DNA of 64,000 bases, taken from contig JAEETH010000010.1 in the NCBI GenBank assembly GCA_016290215.1, forward strand, positions 1-64,000, written 5' to 3'. The DNA comes from Bacteroidales bacterium. GTDB lineage: Bacteria > Bacteroidota > Bacteroidia > Bacteroidales > F082. The notes under the pieces were generated by a model. The model was not told where the DNA came from. It saw nothing but the letters and a program-made list of their open reading frames with translations, and did not search any database. This document shows, one piece after another, positions 37,401 through 44,510 of this stretch. Every line of letters starts with the position of its first letter. The stretch's first letter is position 1. Both the position numbers and the translations under genes were made by a program.

Positions 37401-38985
37401 TGTCGCCAATCCTTATAGGTGCATTGGTGGTACCATAATCGTCGAAGTCATTGGGGTCATCGGCTTCAACACCTATTGTGATGGTCGACCCTTCAGCGCC
37501 TAATACAGTTCTGGCAATGTCATTGCCGCCATACACGGCATGGATGCTGTCGCAGTTGATGATGGCCACCGCGGTATTGCCGCCTACATCGCCCATACGG
37601 CCACCTCCAAACACAGCGCCGTAAACCAACAAACCAGGTTGCTCTTTGGTATGGAAAGAATAAACTGACGCTGGGTTTTGGTCAGGGTCAGAACAAACGG
37701 CTTCCACCTTGTACTCATAATCTGTATCATAATCCAAGTTAGCGAGGAAATATGAGGTCACCTCCCCTACACCAACCGCGTTCCAAGCCGATTCGTTTTG
37801 CTTTTTCCAAAAGACAATATAACTCTCAGCCGTGGGAAGCCACGACACCGTGACGCCTTCGTAAGCGACCACTGGAGCGGCAGCCTGCCCAGGGTTATGG
37901 CACTGGGTTTTCAACGTGACCACAGCCGAGCGCGTCTGCATAGAACCGTTGGTATATGTAACGGTAAGCGAAATGAGAGCGGTTTGATGACTCGAAGGGT
38001 ATCCATTGTTAAAGGAAAGCGTCGGAGAAGACGCTGTAGTCGAACTTAAAGTAAGATACTGCGCACCTTGGCCAGAAATTTCCCAAGAATAAGAAGCGAT
38101 GCTGTTTTCGGTTATCGCTTCAGAACCAGGGATACCAGATTGTTCCGAACCGCCATAGAAATAATGCGGGGTGCCTTCAAAAAGATAAACGGTATAGGCT
38201 TGTCTATAGTCGTAAGAATATGGAAGGTCTTCGTCTACTTCAAGCGTTTGACTCGAACCATAATCCATTTCATCATTATCCAAAACGAGGTCGCCCAAGC
38301 CGCCTGATTCATTGCTGATTTCTTCGTCATACTCGGTAATCGTTACTGCACGGTACATTGCGCCATTGGTCGGAATATGATAACTGGATGCGGATGACAG
38401 TTGCCATGTACCATTATATTCCACCCAATACACTTCCCAACATTGCTGATCCACAGGGTCCCAGCTGTGGCCTTCACCGCAATCCCCTTCATTAGTAACA
38501 CCTTGGTAACGGTGACCGCGAGCCACGCCCGCGCCATATTGGTCTGGATCCCAGTCATAGAAATAGTAAATCTGGTCCGTGTTTCTCAGCAATTGGATGG
38601 ACGGCAATGTCGCTGAAAGCGAAAGTTGGCCATTGGGCTGTAACGGAGCCGCCAGAAAACGATAGTTGCCATTTCCGTCAATGAAATAGTAGTTATGGTG
38701 GAGACCATAAACGTTGGCGGTGTTGCCCGAATACCACAAGCATGTGGCAGGGTCGAACGTGGTGGCATCCTGCAACACCCAGTCTTGAGCGGTTTCATCA
38801 TATACATGTGCCAAATAATGGTCGCCTTTTTTGATGACATGCAGCGGGTCGTTCTGTGCCGCAACGCTTCCAACAAAAGCAAAAAGCAACAGGCCGCAAA
38901 CTGCTAACTTGCGTACTACTTTCTCCATATTTTTGCTTTTTCTCTTCATTTTCAGATGATGATGTATATTCAGTAGTTTTTTCAT
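31435..38985 (-). CDS. Giant secreted (Y/F)GGG-repeat protein with Ig/fibronectin-like N-terminus
   Basis: 2,516 residues. Possible starts are 38985, 38949 and 38928; the last gives the most compact signal peptide (MEKVVRKLAVCGLLLFAFVG..., cleavage near SVAAQ). Residues ~290-365 look like a PKD/Ig-like beta domain. Residues ~365-450 resemble a fibronectin type III domain (VTVSWLPTAESYIVFWKK ... YEYKVEAV). From ~455 to the end there are over fifty (V/I/L)(Y/F)GG(G/S/C/N) modules. It finishes in GNVYGGGKEGKIIGDTKIII plus a short acidic tail, with no T9SS sorting domain. The ending is very similar to that of the preceding gene. It lies 29 bp downstream of one giant gene and 23-50 bp upstream of the other. 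How it is retained at the surface is unclear. Confidence 0.87.
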   Translation of the reverse strand: MKKLLNIHHHLKMKRKSKNMEKVVRKLAVCGLLLFAFVGSVAAQNDPLHVIKKGDHYLAHVYDETAQDWVLQDATTFDPATCLWYSGNTANVYGLHHNYYFIDGNGNYRFLAAPLQPNGQLSLSATLPSIQLLRNTDQIYYFYDWDPDQYGAGVARGHRYQGVTNEGDCGEGHSWDPVDQQCWEVYWVEYNGTWQLSSASSYHIPTNGAMYRAVTITEYDEEISNESGGLGDLVLDNDEMDYGSSQTLEVDEDLPYSYDYRQAYTVYLFEGTPHYFYGGSEQSGIPGSEAITENSIASYSWEISGQGAQYLTLSSTTASSPTLSFNNGYPSSHQTALISLTVTYTNGSMQTRSAVVTLKTQCHNPGQAAAPVVAYEGVTVSWLPTAESYIVFWKKQNESAWNAVGVGEVTSYFLANLDYDTDYEYKVEAVCSDPDQNPASVYSFHTKEQPGLLVYGAVFGGGRMGDVGGNTAVAIINCDSIHAVYGGNDIARTVLGAEGSTITIGVEADDPNDFDDYGTTNAPIRIGDIYGGGNGYYAYNGTSFEPASYDTEYTIENNASIVEMTINQQLGDTVWTNATGSNVTFVSPTIKKSKITVTNDYVKIDSVFGGAKNAILNATSDDVTININGGTIFTIFGGNNYGGSLGYQSQERITVTNTTTETGNNYHNGVLGRDFGIGYLFGGGNKVQGQNIYITVEGGQIDTIFGGGNEYDVRSTQVLVNCQLAVLANGAYGKVYTNAIGDYSGGDLTDNAIDGDYHWDRSGIYNVRTLFGGNNRASMEGVPNLILTSGGIGTVYGGGNEGDMLAQEETTILAPNTYGNAPVSMNVKYGTHVQMNSPNILIDLLYGGCQKSNVDYSTWTEIMDGHVGTVYGGCNISGDVGSTRVNPNVSSNPPSEAYQAVQGGTYVKASGGVVYNNLFGGSNGFYHCNDGISYIEGINYCPPENYVGWAIPTHNETHVIVTENAMVKGNVYAGGNMSPVGFTDATVGDRSFPQFVGLASLRMDGGEVVGNVFGGGNMASILGGNEVIVSGGSIGMTDEFDGALYGGNDRSGQVGQISNRVFPAGYDIASDGYTSLSEVNTYVSLTGTPDINTVYGGGNGDYDYVNGDDVIPAGHYCSYDDQGQFNDKPIQTNTFVDININGSPADQGGHINTVYGGGNGVTVTGSITVFLNVNNPLPYDQVGTIFGGNNKDNVVETQNVPLVPDIILLHGQVGTVYGGCNRGAMTTGKDFTIGGNTYRNVGSMVRLRSSYQATPNAPVVIPDAVVSNAVYGGCRMNDVYHNSLVLVEGGADVPANLFGGCDISGAVLDTSLVVVIGGQVNGNIYAGGNGNYFYDNGTVYSIEDPSVTVATEVTNNPPTSRVSRVDILGGQVGADASHISEVFGGGYGVPTRTTGNVIVNVGPATATSWTGLPIIYGNVYGGSALGSVNTNGDNSTTVSFLNGTLHGNLFGGALGRQGNDPIAAKVFGKVFVNISNEDQLPANCFIDLRDGNIYGCNNTNGSPQDDVKVHVWKTAFNFPDDEYDYSAATGENPYYAINQVFGGGNQADYIPSDADESSILVYVHNCLNTIRRVFSGGNAADATGVATIIEGGRMDYVFGGGNGEVTAANIGNGGTHLVVSGGEIIHLFGGSNKEGNIAGPMYTEVNGDSQCNEEMDMHITDFFGGSNEAHLISDNVYSIIKCGAVIDNAYGGSNMAEIQGNVQFDVRGGTINNVFGGSKGVLNETAANIDGNVTLNLEGGTITNAFGGSDQNGSITGSITVNVIDYEVSCGLDLTNVYGGGKLTPYTPTSTTDGPVVNVMHIAQEEGIRGNVFGGAYGASATVTSNPIVNFGYVDAMSGYLPDDLPEDLSSEEFVALVSGNVYGGGELAPVDGSTEINVNNGTVVHKVVGGGKQASITNNTEVYVYGGTIGTDGDAVTGLGKGVYGGCDQSGNLGGDVLVQLIGGTIGVSSTNTANIHGGGYGHETTVTGNVIVNFGDNTNVENTGLVLYGELYGGSALGNVNTADQNTPGATTTTTVNLRNGIINGAAYGGGLGQKAGVNGATTSIEAFVYGKVYVNVGYATDSNDSDTYTGKANLINCDVYGCNNLNGSPKSNVYVDVYQTAHNEDNVVDNTDGSYAIHQVFGGGNQADYTITSGDSGLKNIVNVHGCENTIWRLFGGGNAAAVYGVNLTIDGGRLDQVFGGGNGELGPEFGANIGEGGITILIGGGYMNSLFNGSNLHGTINGNISLSNFDGCGNALVIDHYMGSNQVDIFHDITETIICETDPNRLMRFVNLYCGSNKAQIYGDINLTIEGGIFENVFGGSKGSIDNPATSPDETYASNIYIITQEMIDAHPELTQSDLGRGGNINLLIRGGTIGDLYGACDINGNVEGRITITVQFDEESDCPPFIGNIYGGGNRTDYTPRNISNYNSTDYPGYSPLIKVLKATVGGDSQNLPVIESAENPRPKHYEGNVYGGGNKGDVTSNPLVILGDKLHPNDSPVTILGNVYGGGKEGKIIGDTKIIIVPSTDPSDDD

Positions 38986-39014
38986 TGTCGTTTCCTCTTA
39001 TATTCAACTCATTC

Positions 39015-42000
39015 TCAAGGTTGTGGTGTAGTGCCGTTGATGATCACTTTTGTGTCGCCGCCGATCTTGCCTATATTGCCTCCGCCATAGATGTTGCCGA
39101 GCACCTTGGTCTGGTCTTTGACTAAAACTGTTGTGTTTTGAAGCACTTCACTCTCGTCGCCACCGCCAAACACGTTGCCTGTGCCATTGACACCCGGGGT
39201 ACCCACCGTGGTTGAACCTTCTAAGGTAAGAGAGACGCTATTTTCGACTGCGCCAAGACCTTCGAGCGGAACTGTAGTGAGCACATACCATTTATTGCTT
39301 CCCACAGGATACTCAAAAGTGGCATTTCTACCCGTATTTGTACCAGCTGGGATTACCACCCCTTGAGGGAACATCTGACCAGAAGCATTCTTATAGCACC
39401 AAGTGTATTCACGGTCGATGTATTCTAACGAATTCAATCTATTCATGCCATCCTGCATAAGACCGCCTCCATCAATATAAGGGAAATGCGGTTGATTCTT
39501 GTCATGAATTCGGAATGGCTCAATTTTACCTGAAAAGCCTCCGCCGTAAACATTGCCCTTTACGATGCAATCTGTTAGTTTGGAAGTAACATTACCTTTG
39601 ACATTGGCGAGGTTGCCACCACCATAAAAGTTGTTTTTAACTGTACAGTTGACCAATGTGTTGGAGACATCGCCCGTAATGGTGGTGCCAAACTGTGCCC
39701 AATGGAGGTAGGAACGAATCGTAGGATTCTCACCCAAACCATTGGACTCGACAAAACACTCGAACTCGAAAAGGGCATGGTATCCTCTGTTTAATGTAGT
39801 ATTTGGCCCTTCATAGGCTGTGCCTGCACCACTGATGGTATTAAGAGGGTTAAAAACATTATATCCATGAGAATTCCAGTATGTCAAAGTGGAAGGATTG
39901 GTAAAAGCAATATTACCATCTTCCTTTTGTTCGCGGTAGTAGCTGGTGCCTCCATTGCCGCCGCCATAATAATGTCCAAAAATAGTGCCTGTGGCATGGG
40001 TAGTAACAGTCATCTCATCGCCCATGACACCAATTTTAGGGCCTCCACAATATTTTTCCACTAGACTGTGGTCAATGGTGACATCAATGCTGCCAGATAT
40101 TGGCTTGGAACCATTGATACCACCGCCATAAAACTCACCTATGATGGAATGGTCGATCTTGAACGTGATACTGCCATCAACCTTTTCATAGCCCGCACCC
40201 GCTATCATGCCAAAATGGCCTCCATTGATGTAGCAATGAGGATTGTCCTGGTTGGCCCCTGCGTTAACATTATAGATACCAGAAAGATAGAATTCAGGAT
40301 AATCTCCACCAAGCACATTGACAGCACAATGCCTTGTTATTTTGCCATTACTGTCACGATTGCAGTGTCGGCCTGGCGTGAAACGCAACATACGGAAATG
40401 GCCTCCCAAAAGGAAATAAGAAGTATGGTCGTTGTCGCCATAACGCACAACGATTTGTTCGAAGTGACCTCCATTAAGAATCACCGGACCTTCCACTTTA
40501 TAATTAGAGTTATTGGTATTGTAATTATCATATTCAAACTGGGTTGTATGCATATAGGAAGTCTCGGTAATCTCAAAATGACCTTGAGGGGTAAAAATAC
40601 CGATGGTGTTTTGGTTTTCATTATGACGAACTGCCATACCCAACTCTGGCACGGTGAGGAAATCGAAACGAATGGGTTGGATGCATGGACGAGCAAATTG
40701 CCTACGGAATTGCAATTCAAAACAATAGTCTGGCTCATTGTCGAAGTCTTGGTCGATGCTCATTATCGTATAGGGATGCCATTTGTTGTCAACACCATAT
40801 CCTACACCGCCATTTTCATTCCTTAACTGGAAATTGCCAATGAGAACGATGGCTTGGTCATATACCGTGAAACTCAACGTGTTATTCGAGAGCGTGGCCG
40901 CATCAAGGGCTTTGATGGCAACACGCCAATCGGTATAGACTGTATGGCCCTGAAATGTAGTTGGCAATGTTCCTCCAGGCACAAAAGGCTCACCATATTT
41001 CACATCCCCATTGGGAGAATAGTTGGTCATTTTTACCCTATCAAGATAATGGCCTGTATTGTGCATATAGAACGCCTTGCCCCAATAGGCCTCAATGGTG
41101 ATGGCGGTCACGCCTTCGGGCACGTAGTAATAACCACCTTGGGCAAACACGCGACCACTCTTTGCATAAAGGTCTTTGTTGGTACAATTGCGGTCGGCAA
41201 AATTGAAACCATCTTCCCATGCGCGTTCTGAGACTTCATCGGGGGTATAGCTGCCATACGCAGACGAATAAGCATAGCCTTTGAAGGTGCCTGGTGTTCC
41301 GCCAGTTACCTCGGTTATCTTCCAGCCCGTCACCACATAGTCCGTATAATTACCGCCATAACGCGTGTTGTGGTCGCTGCTGGATGGGTTACCGAAAAGT
41401 TCGTTATAGTATGGAAGCTGCACTTTGCAATAGCCGTAGTCAAAATGCAGGGTATCCATGTCAGTGATGGTTCGCGTGATCGTAGTACCAGCGATGCCAG
41501 CAGGAGCATGATTGCCCGGGTTGACCGTGATGCTCAGTGTGCCCAAGCTCTTACCTTGATAAGGGGCAGCGTCGGTGCGTTGCACCCAAACACCTGCTTT
41601 ATCGTCCCATACCTTATCCGGGTCAGGGTTGATGACGGAAGGATACTTACCCCACTTCTTCAAAATGGGATAGGGAGCAATGCTGGGGTCAAGCACCCAC
41701 TTGGCAAGATCCAATTCCGTGACTTGTTCGTCGGTCGGTGTCGTTCCATTGATTCCGTTCACCCACCAAGTGCAGAGACGGCGATTGCTGTTGAAGATGC
41801 TACGATAGTATTCAAATCGGGTCAAATACTCCTCCAAAACAGGCCAAGAGGTTTTATGGCCAGCAATGGTCAAACCATTATCAAATGTGGCACTTTCGCG
41901 GAAAAAATCGTAAGGATTGATGCCCGTGTTCGAATCGTTTAGGATGACCTTGTTGCCATAGACAGGTGCGTAGTTTGCGCAATTGCCCGTATCAATGTCG

Positions 42001-42707
42001 CCATAAAACATGCAATTGACTACCATGGTCTTTATGTTAGCCTGGACCGAAGTCTGATTGTTGTTGCCCACCAATCCACCCACATAATAGTTACCGCCAC
42101 CGCCTTGGGTAATCCAAGCATAACTGAAGCAGTTGATGACGCGGGCAGTTCCGTCAAGCAAACCGACGAGGCTACCGCAATTGCGGTTGTTGCTACTCGC
42201 CACAGTGGACGGATTGTCAAAAATGTTGATGGGATTTGTGGGCAGAATGCCACAACTGTAGATGCGAGAATCGCCATTGGCAGTGCAGCAGATGGCTCCG
42301 ACATCGCCATCTTGACTGATAGCTACCTCTTTGAGCATGATATTACTGATGTGAGCTCCTGTAACAGTTATGAACAAAGGCCGAGTCAGTCCAGAAATGA
42401 CAGGGAAAGTGCCGTCAGCCTTTGCTTGAGCCGTCAGTGTGCCCGAAAAGGCAGCATTGAGCGAAGGGATGTAACTTGCCGCATCAATGTCTGTTGTAAT
42501 AACATAATTACCCGTGGCAGTCATCCCATTCAGTCCTGTCACATCAGTAATTGTTGTGGGTGTTTGTCCGAAAACATTTTCACACATGAAAACCGCAAAA
42601 ACAGCCATTATAAGCAAGTTCATCACCCACCTGCTTTGCTTTCTGCCATAATTATCATTCGAAAAAGTCGGATTTTTGCCATCCAAAGTTCCAAAACTCT
42701 TATTCAT
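39015..42707 (-). CDS. Large secreted protein with GLUG-like and (Y/F)GGG repeats, first gene of the giant operon
   Basis: About 1,230 residues from the ATG at 42707. An upstream in-frame ATG at 42755 would add a second hydrophobic stretch before the real signal peptide (SRWVMNLLIMAVFAVFMCEN, cleavage near VFGQ). The first ~250 residues carry GLUG-like turns (CGSLVGLLDGTARVINCFSY, YVGGLVGNNN). The middle is unlike known domains to my eye. The last ~400 residues carry YGGG modules such as NFYGGGNLANVKGNV. It ends in GNIYGGGNIGKIGGDTKVII with no sorting domain. A TAnnTTTG box about 95 bp upstream would drive the whole ~26-kb operon. Confidence 0.83.
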   Translation of the reverse strand: MNKSFGTLDGKNPTFSNDNYGRKQSRWVMNLLIMAVFAVFMCENVFGQTPTTITDVTGLNGMTATGNYVITTDIDAASYIPSLNAAFSGTLTAQAKADGTFPVISGLTRPLFITVTGAHISNIMLKEVAISQDGDVGAICCTANGDSRIYSCGILPTNPINIFDNPSTVASSNNRNCGSLVGLLDGTARVINCFSYAWITQGGGGNYYVGGLVGNNNQTSVQANIKTMVVNCMFYGDIDTGNCANYAPVYGNKVILNDSNTGINPYDFFRESATFDNGLTIAGHKTSWPVLEEYLTRFEYYRSIFNSNRRLCTWWVNGINGTTPTDEQVTELDLAKWVLDPSIAPYPILKKWGKYPSVINPDPDKVWDDKAGVWVQRTDAAPYQGKSLGTLSITVNPGNHAPAGIAGTTITRTITDMDTLHFDYGYCKVQLPYYNELFGNPSSSDHNTRYGGNYTDYVVTGWKITEVTGGTPGTFKGYAYSSAYGSYTPDEVSERAWEDGFNFADRNCTNKDLYAKSGRVFAQGGYYYVPEGVTAITIEAYWGKAFYMHNTGHYLDRVKMTNYSPNGDVKYGEPFVPGGTLPTTFQGHTVYTDWRVAIKALDAATLSNNTLSFTVYDQAIVLIGNFQLRNENGGVGYGVDNKWHPYTIMSIDQDFDNEPDYCFELQFRRQFARPCIQPIRFDFLTVPELGMAVRHNENQNTIGIFTPQGHFEITETSYMHTTQFEYDNYNTNNSNYKVEGPVILNGGHFEQIVVRYGDNDHTSYFLLGGHFRMLRFTPGRHCNRDSNGKITRHCAVNVLGGDYPEFYLSGIYNVNAGANQDNPHCYINGGHFGMIAGAGYEKVDGSITFKIDHSIIGEFYGGGINGSKPISGSIDVTIDHSLVEKYCGGPKIGVMGDEMTVTTHATGTIFGHYYGGGNGGTSYYREQKEDGNIAFTNPSTLTYWNSHGYNVFNPLNTISGAGTAYEGPNTTLNRGYHALFEFECFVESNGLGENPTIRSYLHWAQFGTTITGDVSNTLVNCTVKNNFYGGGNLANVKGNVTSKLTDCIVKGNVYGGGFSGKIEPFRIHDKNQPHFPYIDGGGLMQDGMNRLNSLEYIDREYTWCYKNASGQMFPQGVVIPAGTNTGRNATFEYPVGSNKWYVLTTVPLEGLGAVENSVSLTLEGSTTVGTPGVNGTGNVFGGGDESEVLQNTTVLVKDQTKVLGNIYGGGNIGKIGGDTKVIINGTTPQP

Positions 42708-42801
42708 ACTATTCAAACAATATAATAATACAATAAACAAAAAAACCGTCATCATTACGATGACACTAATTGCATAGTGCGTGCACTTTACAAAAATTGT
42801 G

Positions 42802-42809
42802 CAAAGGTA
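42802..42809 (-). promoter_or_regulatory. Bacteroidetes -7 promoter box for the giant-protein operon
   Basis: TACCTTTG on the minus strand matches TAnnTTTG. The remainder of the gap up to 42984 is AT-rich, and I see no further gene in it. Confidence 0.6.
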
Positions 42810-42984
42810 TTAAAAACAGCAAAAATATGGGCGTTTTTTGGGGTGGTTTTTTTATTAATTAATATATAATAATGCTTATTTTTAACAATACATTGATTAT
42901 CAATAAATTACAAAAAACACAATAAAAAAGGGAAGGCGACTAAATCGCGCATTTTCGAGGAATTGTCAAAAATGTTTGATTGTT

Positions 42985-43011
42985 GTAGAAACGCAAATTC
43001 TGCGTTTCCAC
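42985..43011. repeat. Imperfect palindrome (family 2) after the EamA gene
   Basis: GTAGAAACGCA and TGCGTTTCCAC are reverse complements except for one base, with a 5-bp centre. It lies 10 bp past the EamA stop and may act as its terminator. It is a diverged relative of 16691-16720. Confidence 0.7.
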
Positions 43012-43021
43012 GACGGAACGA

Positions 43022-43927
43022 TTAAATGCACAAGCACACCAAGGCCGCTAAAACCATCAAAAGCGGGATGATTTTGCTGCGAATGTTCTGCTCCTTGAAG
43101 CCGAAAATGCCATAGACGAACGACACCACAAGACGCACGCCATAGAGGATGAGCGGGATAAGCACCACCACAGCTGCATCTTGTTTAAGGCCGGTCAGAT
43201 AAATCACATCTGCCACGGTGACAAACACGGCCATCGCCACGATGCCCCAACGCCATTCGAACGGCTGTTTTTGCCGGTTCGGATGCCAAATGAGCCAGAA
43301 CAGCACCGCCATCATCAGGAAGTCGTAGATGGTGTACCATGCCTGGATGGTGGCAGGCGAGATGCTCTCCTTGCTGAGCAGAAACTTGTCGTAGACACCG
43401 CTAAAAGCCACTAATACAGCCGAGCCAAGCAGCATATACACCCACTTGTTCGACTTGAATTGTATGCCTTCCAACTTGCCCGAACGGTTCATAAAGTAGA
43501 ACGAGATGATGGCCAAGACCACACCCGTGCCTTGCAGCCAAGTCAGGCTTTCATGGAACACACAAAACATCAGGACGACCGTGATGGCCGGCCTCAACTG
43601 GTTGACAGGCCCCACCACCGTGATGGGCAGGTGCTTCATGGCCGAGTAACTGAACATCCACGAGGCGAGGATAAGCGCGGTCTTTCCTAATATTAATAGG
43701 TGTTGGCGTGCCGTCAGCGGCTCGATGAAGAGCTTCTGCATGAAATCACTGTCAAAAATAAAGGGCTTAAAATGCGATAGCAAGATAAAAGGCACAAACA
43801 AAGCGGCACTAATCATCGTGCTGTAGAACAACACAGGGATGATGGCATTGCCCACGACAGTCTGTTTCTTGAAGATGTCGTAGAAGCCCAACAGAAAGGC
43901 GGAAATCAAGGAAAGAACTACCCACAT
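43022..43927 (-). CDS. EamA-family (drug/metabolite superfamily) membrane transporter
   Basis: 301 residues with about ten hydrophobic helices arranged as two five-helix halves, the usual EamA architecture and length. The segments WMFSYSAMKHLPITVVGPVNQLRPAI and, in the second half, VADVIYLTGLKQDAAVVVLIPL are the expected paired EamA signatures. Such proteins export or import small metabolites; the substrate cannot be predicted. It starts 40 bp after the YafQ-type toxin gene, so it could be transcribed with it. Confidence 0.85.
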   Translation of the reverse strand: MWVVLSLISAFLLGFYDIFKKQTVVGNAIIPVLFYSTMISAALFVPFILLSHFKPFIFDSDFMQKLFIEPLTARQHLLILGKTALILASWMFSYSAMKHLPITVVGPVNQLRPAITVVLMFCVFHESLTWLQGTGVVLAIISFYFMNRSGKLEGIQFKSNKWVYMLLGSAVLVAFSGVYDKFLLSKESISPATIQAWYTIYDFLMMAVLFWLIWHPNRQKQPFEWRWGIVAMAVFVTVADVIYLTGLKQDAAVVVLIPLILYGVRLVVSFVYGIFGFKEQNIRSKIIPLLMVLAALVCLCI

Positions 43928-43967
43928 GATTCAGTTGTTAATATTCGCAATTGGTTTTGAAAGGGCA

Positions 43968-44240
43968 TCAAAAAACATCTTCGTGAGTTCCGGTGTCGAA
44001 CAAGTATAGCATACAACGATTTCTTACGATACGATACACCAAAACCCAGTCAAATTGTATGTGACACTCCCTAAAAGCTTTATAGTTGCCAGAAAGCAGA
44101 TGATCCTTATGTTTAGGATCCAAAGTCTTACCATCAGCTAATTGGCGGACTACGTCATCAAGCAATGAAATGTCAAGGCCTCGCTTTTTGGCTAACTTAT
44201 ATGATTTCTTGTACCTGCTCGAAAACTCAATGCTCATCAT
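43968..44240 (-). CDS. yafQ: YafQ-type mRNA interferase toxin
   Basis: A 90-residue RelE/ParE-superfamily toxin of the YafQ type, predicted to cleave mRNA on the ribosome. The characteristic residues are present: His in KHKDHLLSGN, Arg-Glu-Cys-His followed by FDWVLVYRI (the YafQ Asp-Trp pair), and the C-terminal GTHEDVF with catalytic His and Phe. The antitoxin gene is 5 bp upstream in the same orientation. Two consecutive ATG codons open the gene; either may be used. Confidence 0.9.
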   Translation of the reverse strand: MMSIEFSSRYKKSYKLAKKRGLDISLLDDVVRQLADGKTLDPKHKDHLLSGNYKAFRECHIQFDWVLVYRIVRNRCMLYLFDTGTHEDVF

Positions 44241-44245
44241 GGCTT

Positions 44246-44449
44246 TCAGGCGTTTATTTTTTCCAAATAATCGTCAAAGTCTTTACATTTGATGGTTCGT
44301 CCATTCTTGAAGTCATCAATGGCTTCATCAAGGCCAGATTTCTTCTTCGTCGTCTTGAGTTTTCTAATGCCATCAAGTTTCAACAAAGCAGCAATCAACC
44401 CCTTTATTGCCGGATTGGTAGCATCATATTGCAAAGTGATTGTTTCCAT
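44246..44449 (-). CDS. Antitoxin partner of the YafQ-type toxin
   Basis: A 67-residue protein from the ATG at 44449 (METITLQYDATNPAIKGLIA...). An in-frame start at 44485 would lie upstream of the promoter box at 44475-44482, so I reject it. The helical N-terminal part and the acidic, flexible end (GLDEAIDDFKNGRT ... DDYLEKINA) fit a small toxin-neutralising protein of the type found beside YafQ in Bacteroidetes. The position directly upstream of the toxin supports the call; DNA-binding ability is likely but not demonstrable here. Confidence 0.78.
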   Translation of the reverse strand: METITLQYDATNPAIKGLIAALLKLDGIRKLKTTKKKSGLDEAIDDFKNGRTIKCKDFDDYLEKINA

Positions 44450-44474
44450 TTTATTACCATTTGCGTTCTGGCTG

Positions 44475-44482
44475 CAAAAATA
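44475..44482 (-). promoter_or_regulatory. Promoter box of the YafQ toxin-antitoxin pair
   Basis: TATTTTTG on the minus strand, 25 bp before the antitoxin ATG; it decides the choice of start. Confidence 0.6.
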
Positions 44483-44510
44483 CAACTATTTTTTCAATGT
44501 AAGTAACGTT

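Noticed and set aside
16994-42707. Many long plus-strand ORFs opposite the giant genes
   Set aside because: They are antisense shadows produced by the repetitive GC-rich codons of the giant genes; none has a signal peptide, a domain or a consistent start, while the minus frames are continuous.
16994-42707. The three giant genes as one gene broken by stops
   Set aside because: Each has its own signal peptide and distinct N-terminal domains, and the spacers are clean intergenic gaps.
42708-42755. Upstream ATG for the first giant protein
   Set aside because: It adds a second hydrophobic segment ahead of a good signal peptide; the downstream ATG is more plausible, though the upstream one is not excluded.
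44450-44485. Longer YafQ antitoxin starting at 44485
   Set aside because: The start would be upstream of the promoter box at 44475-44482, and the extra residues are not antitoxin-like.
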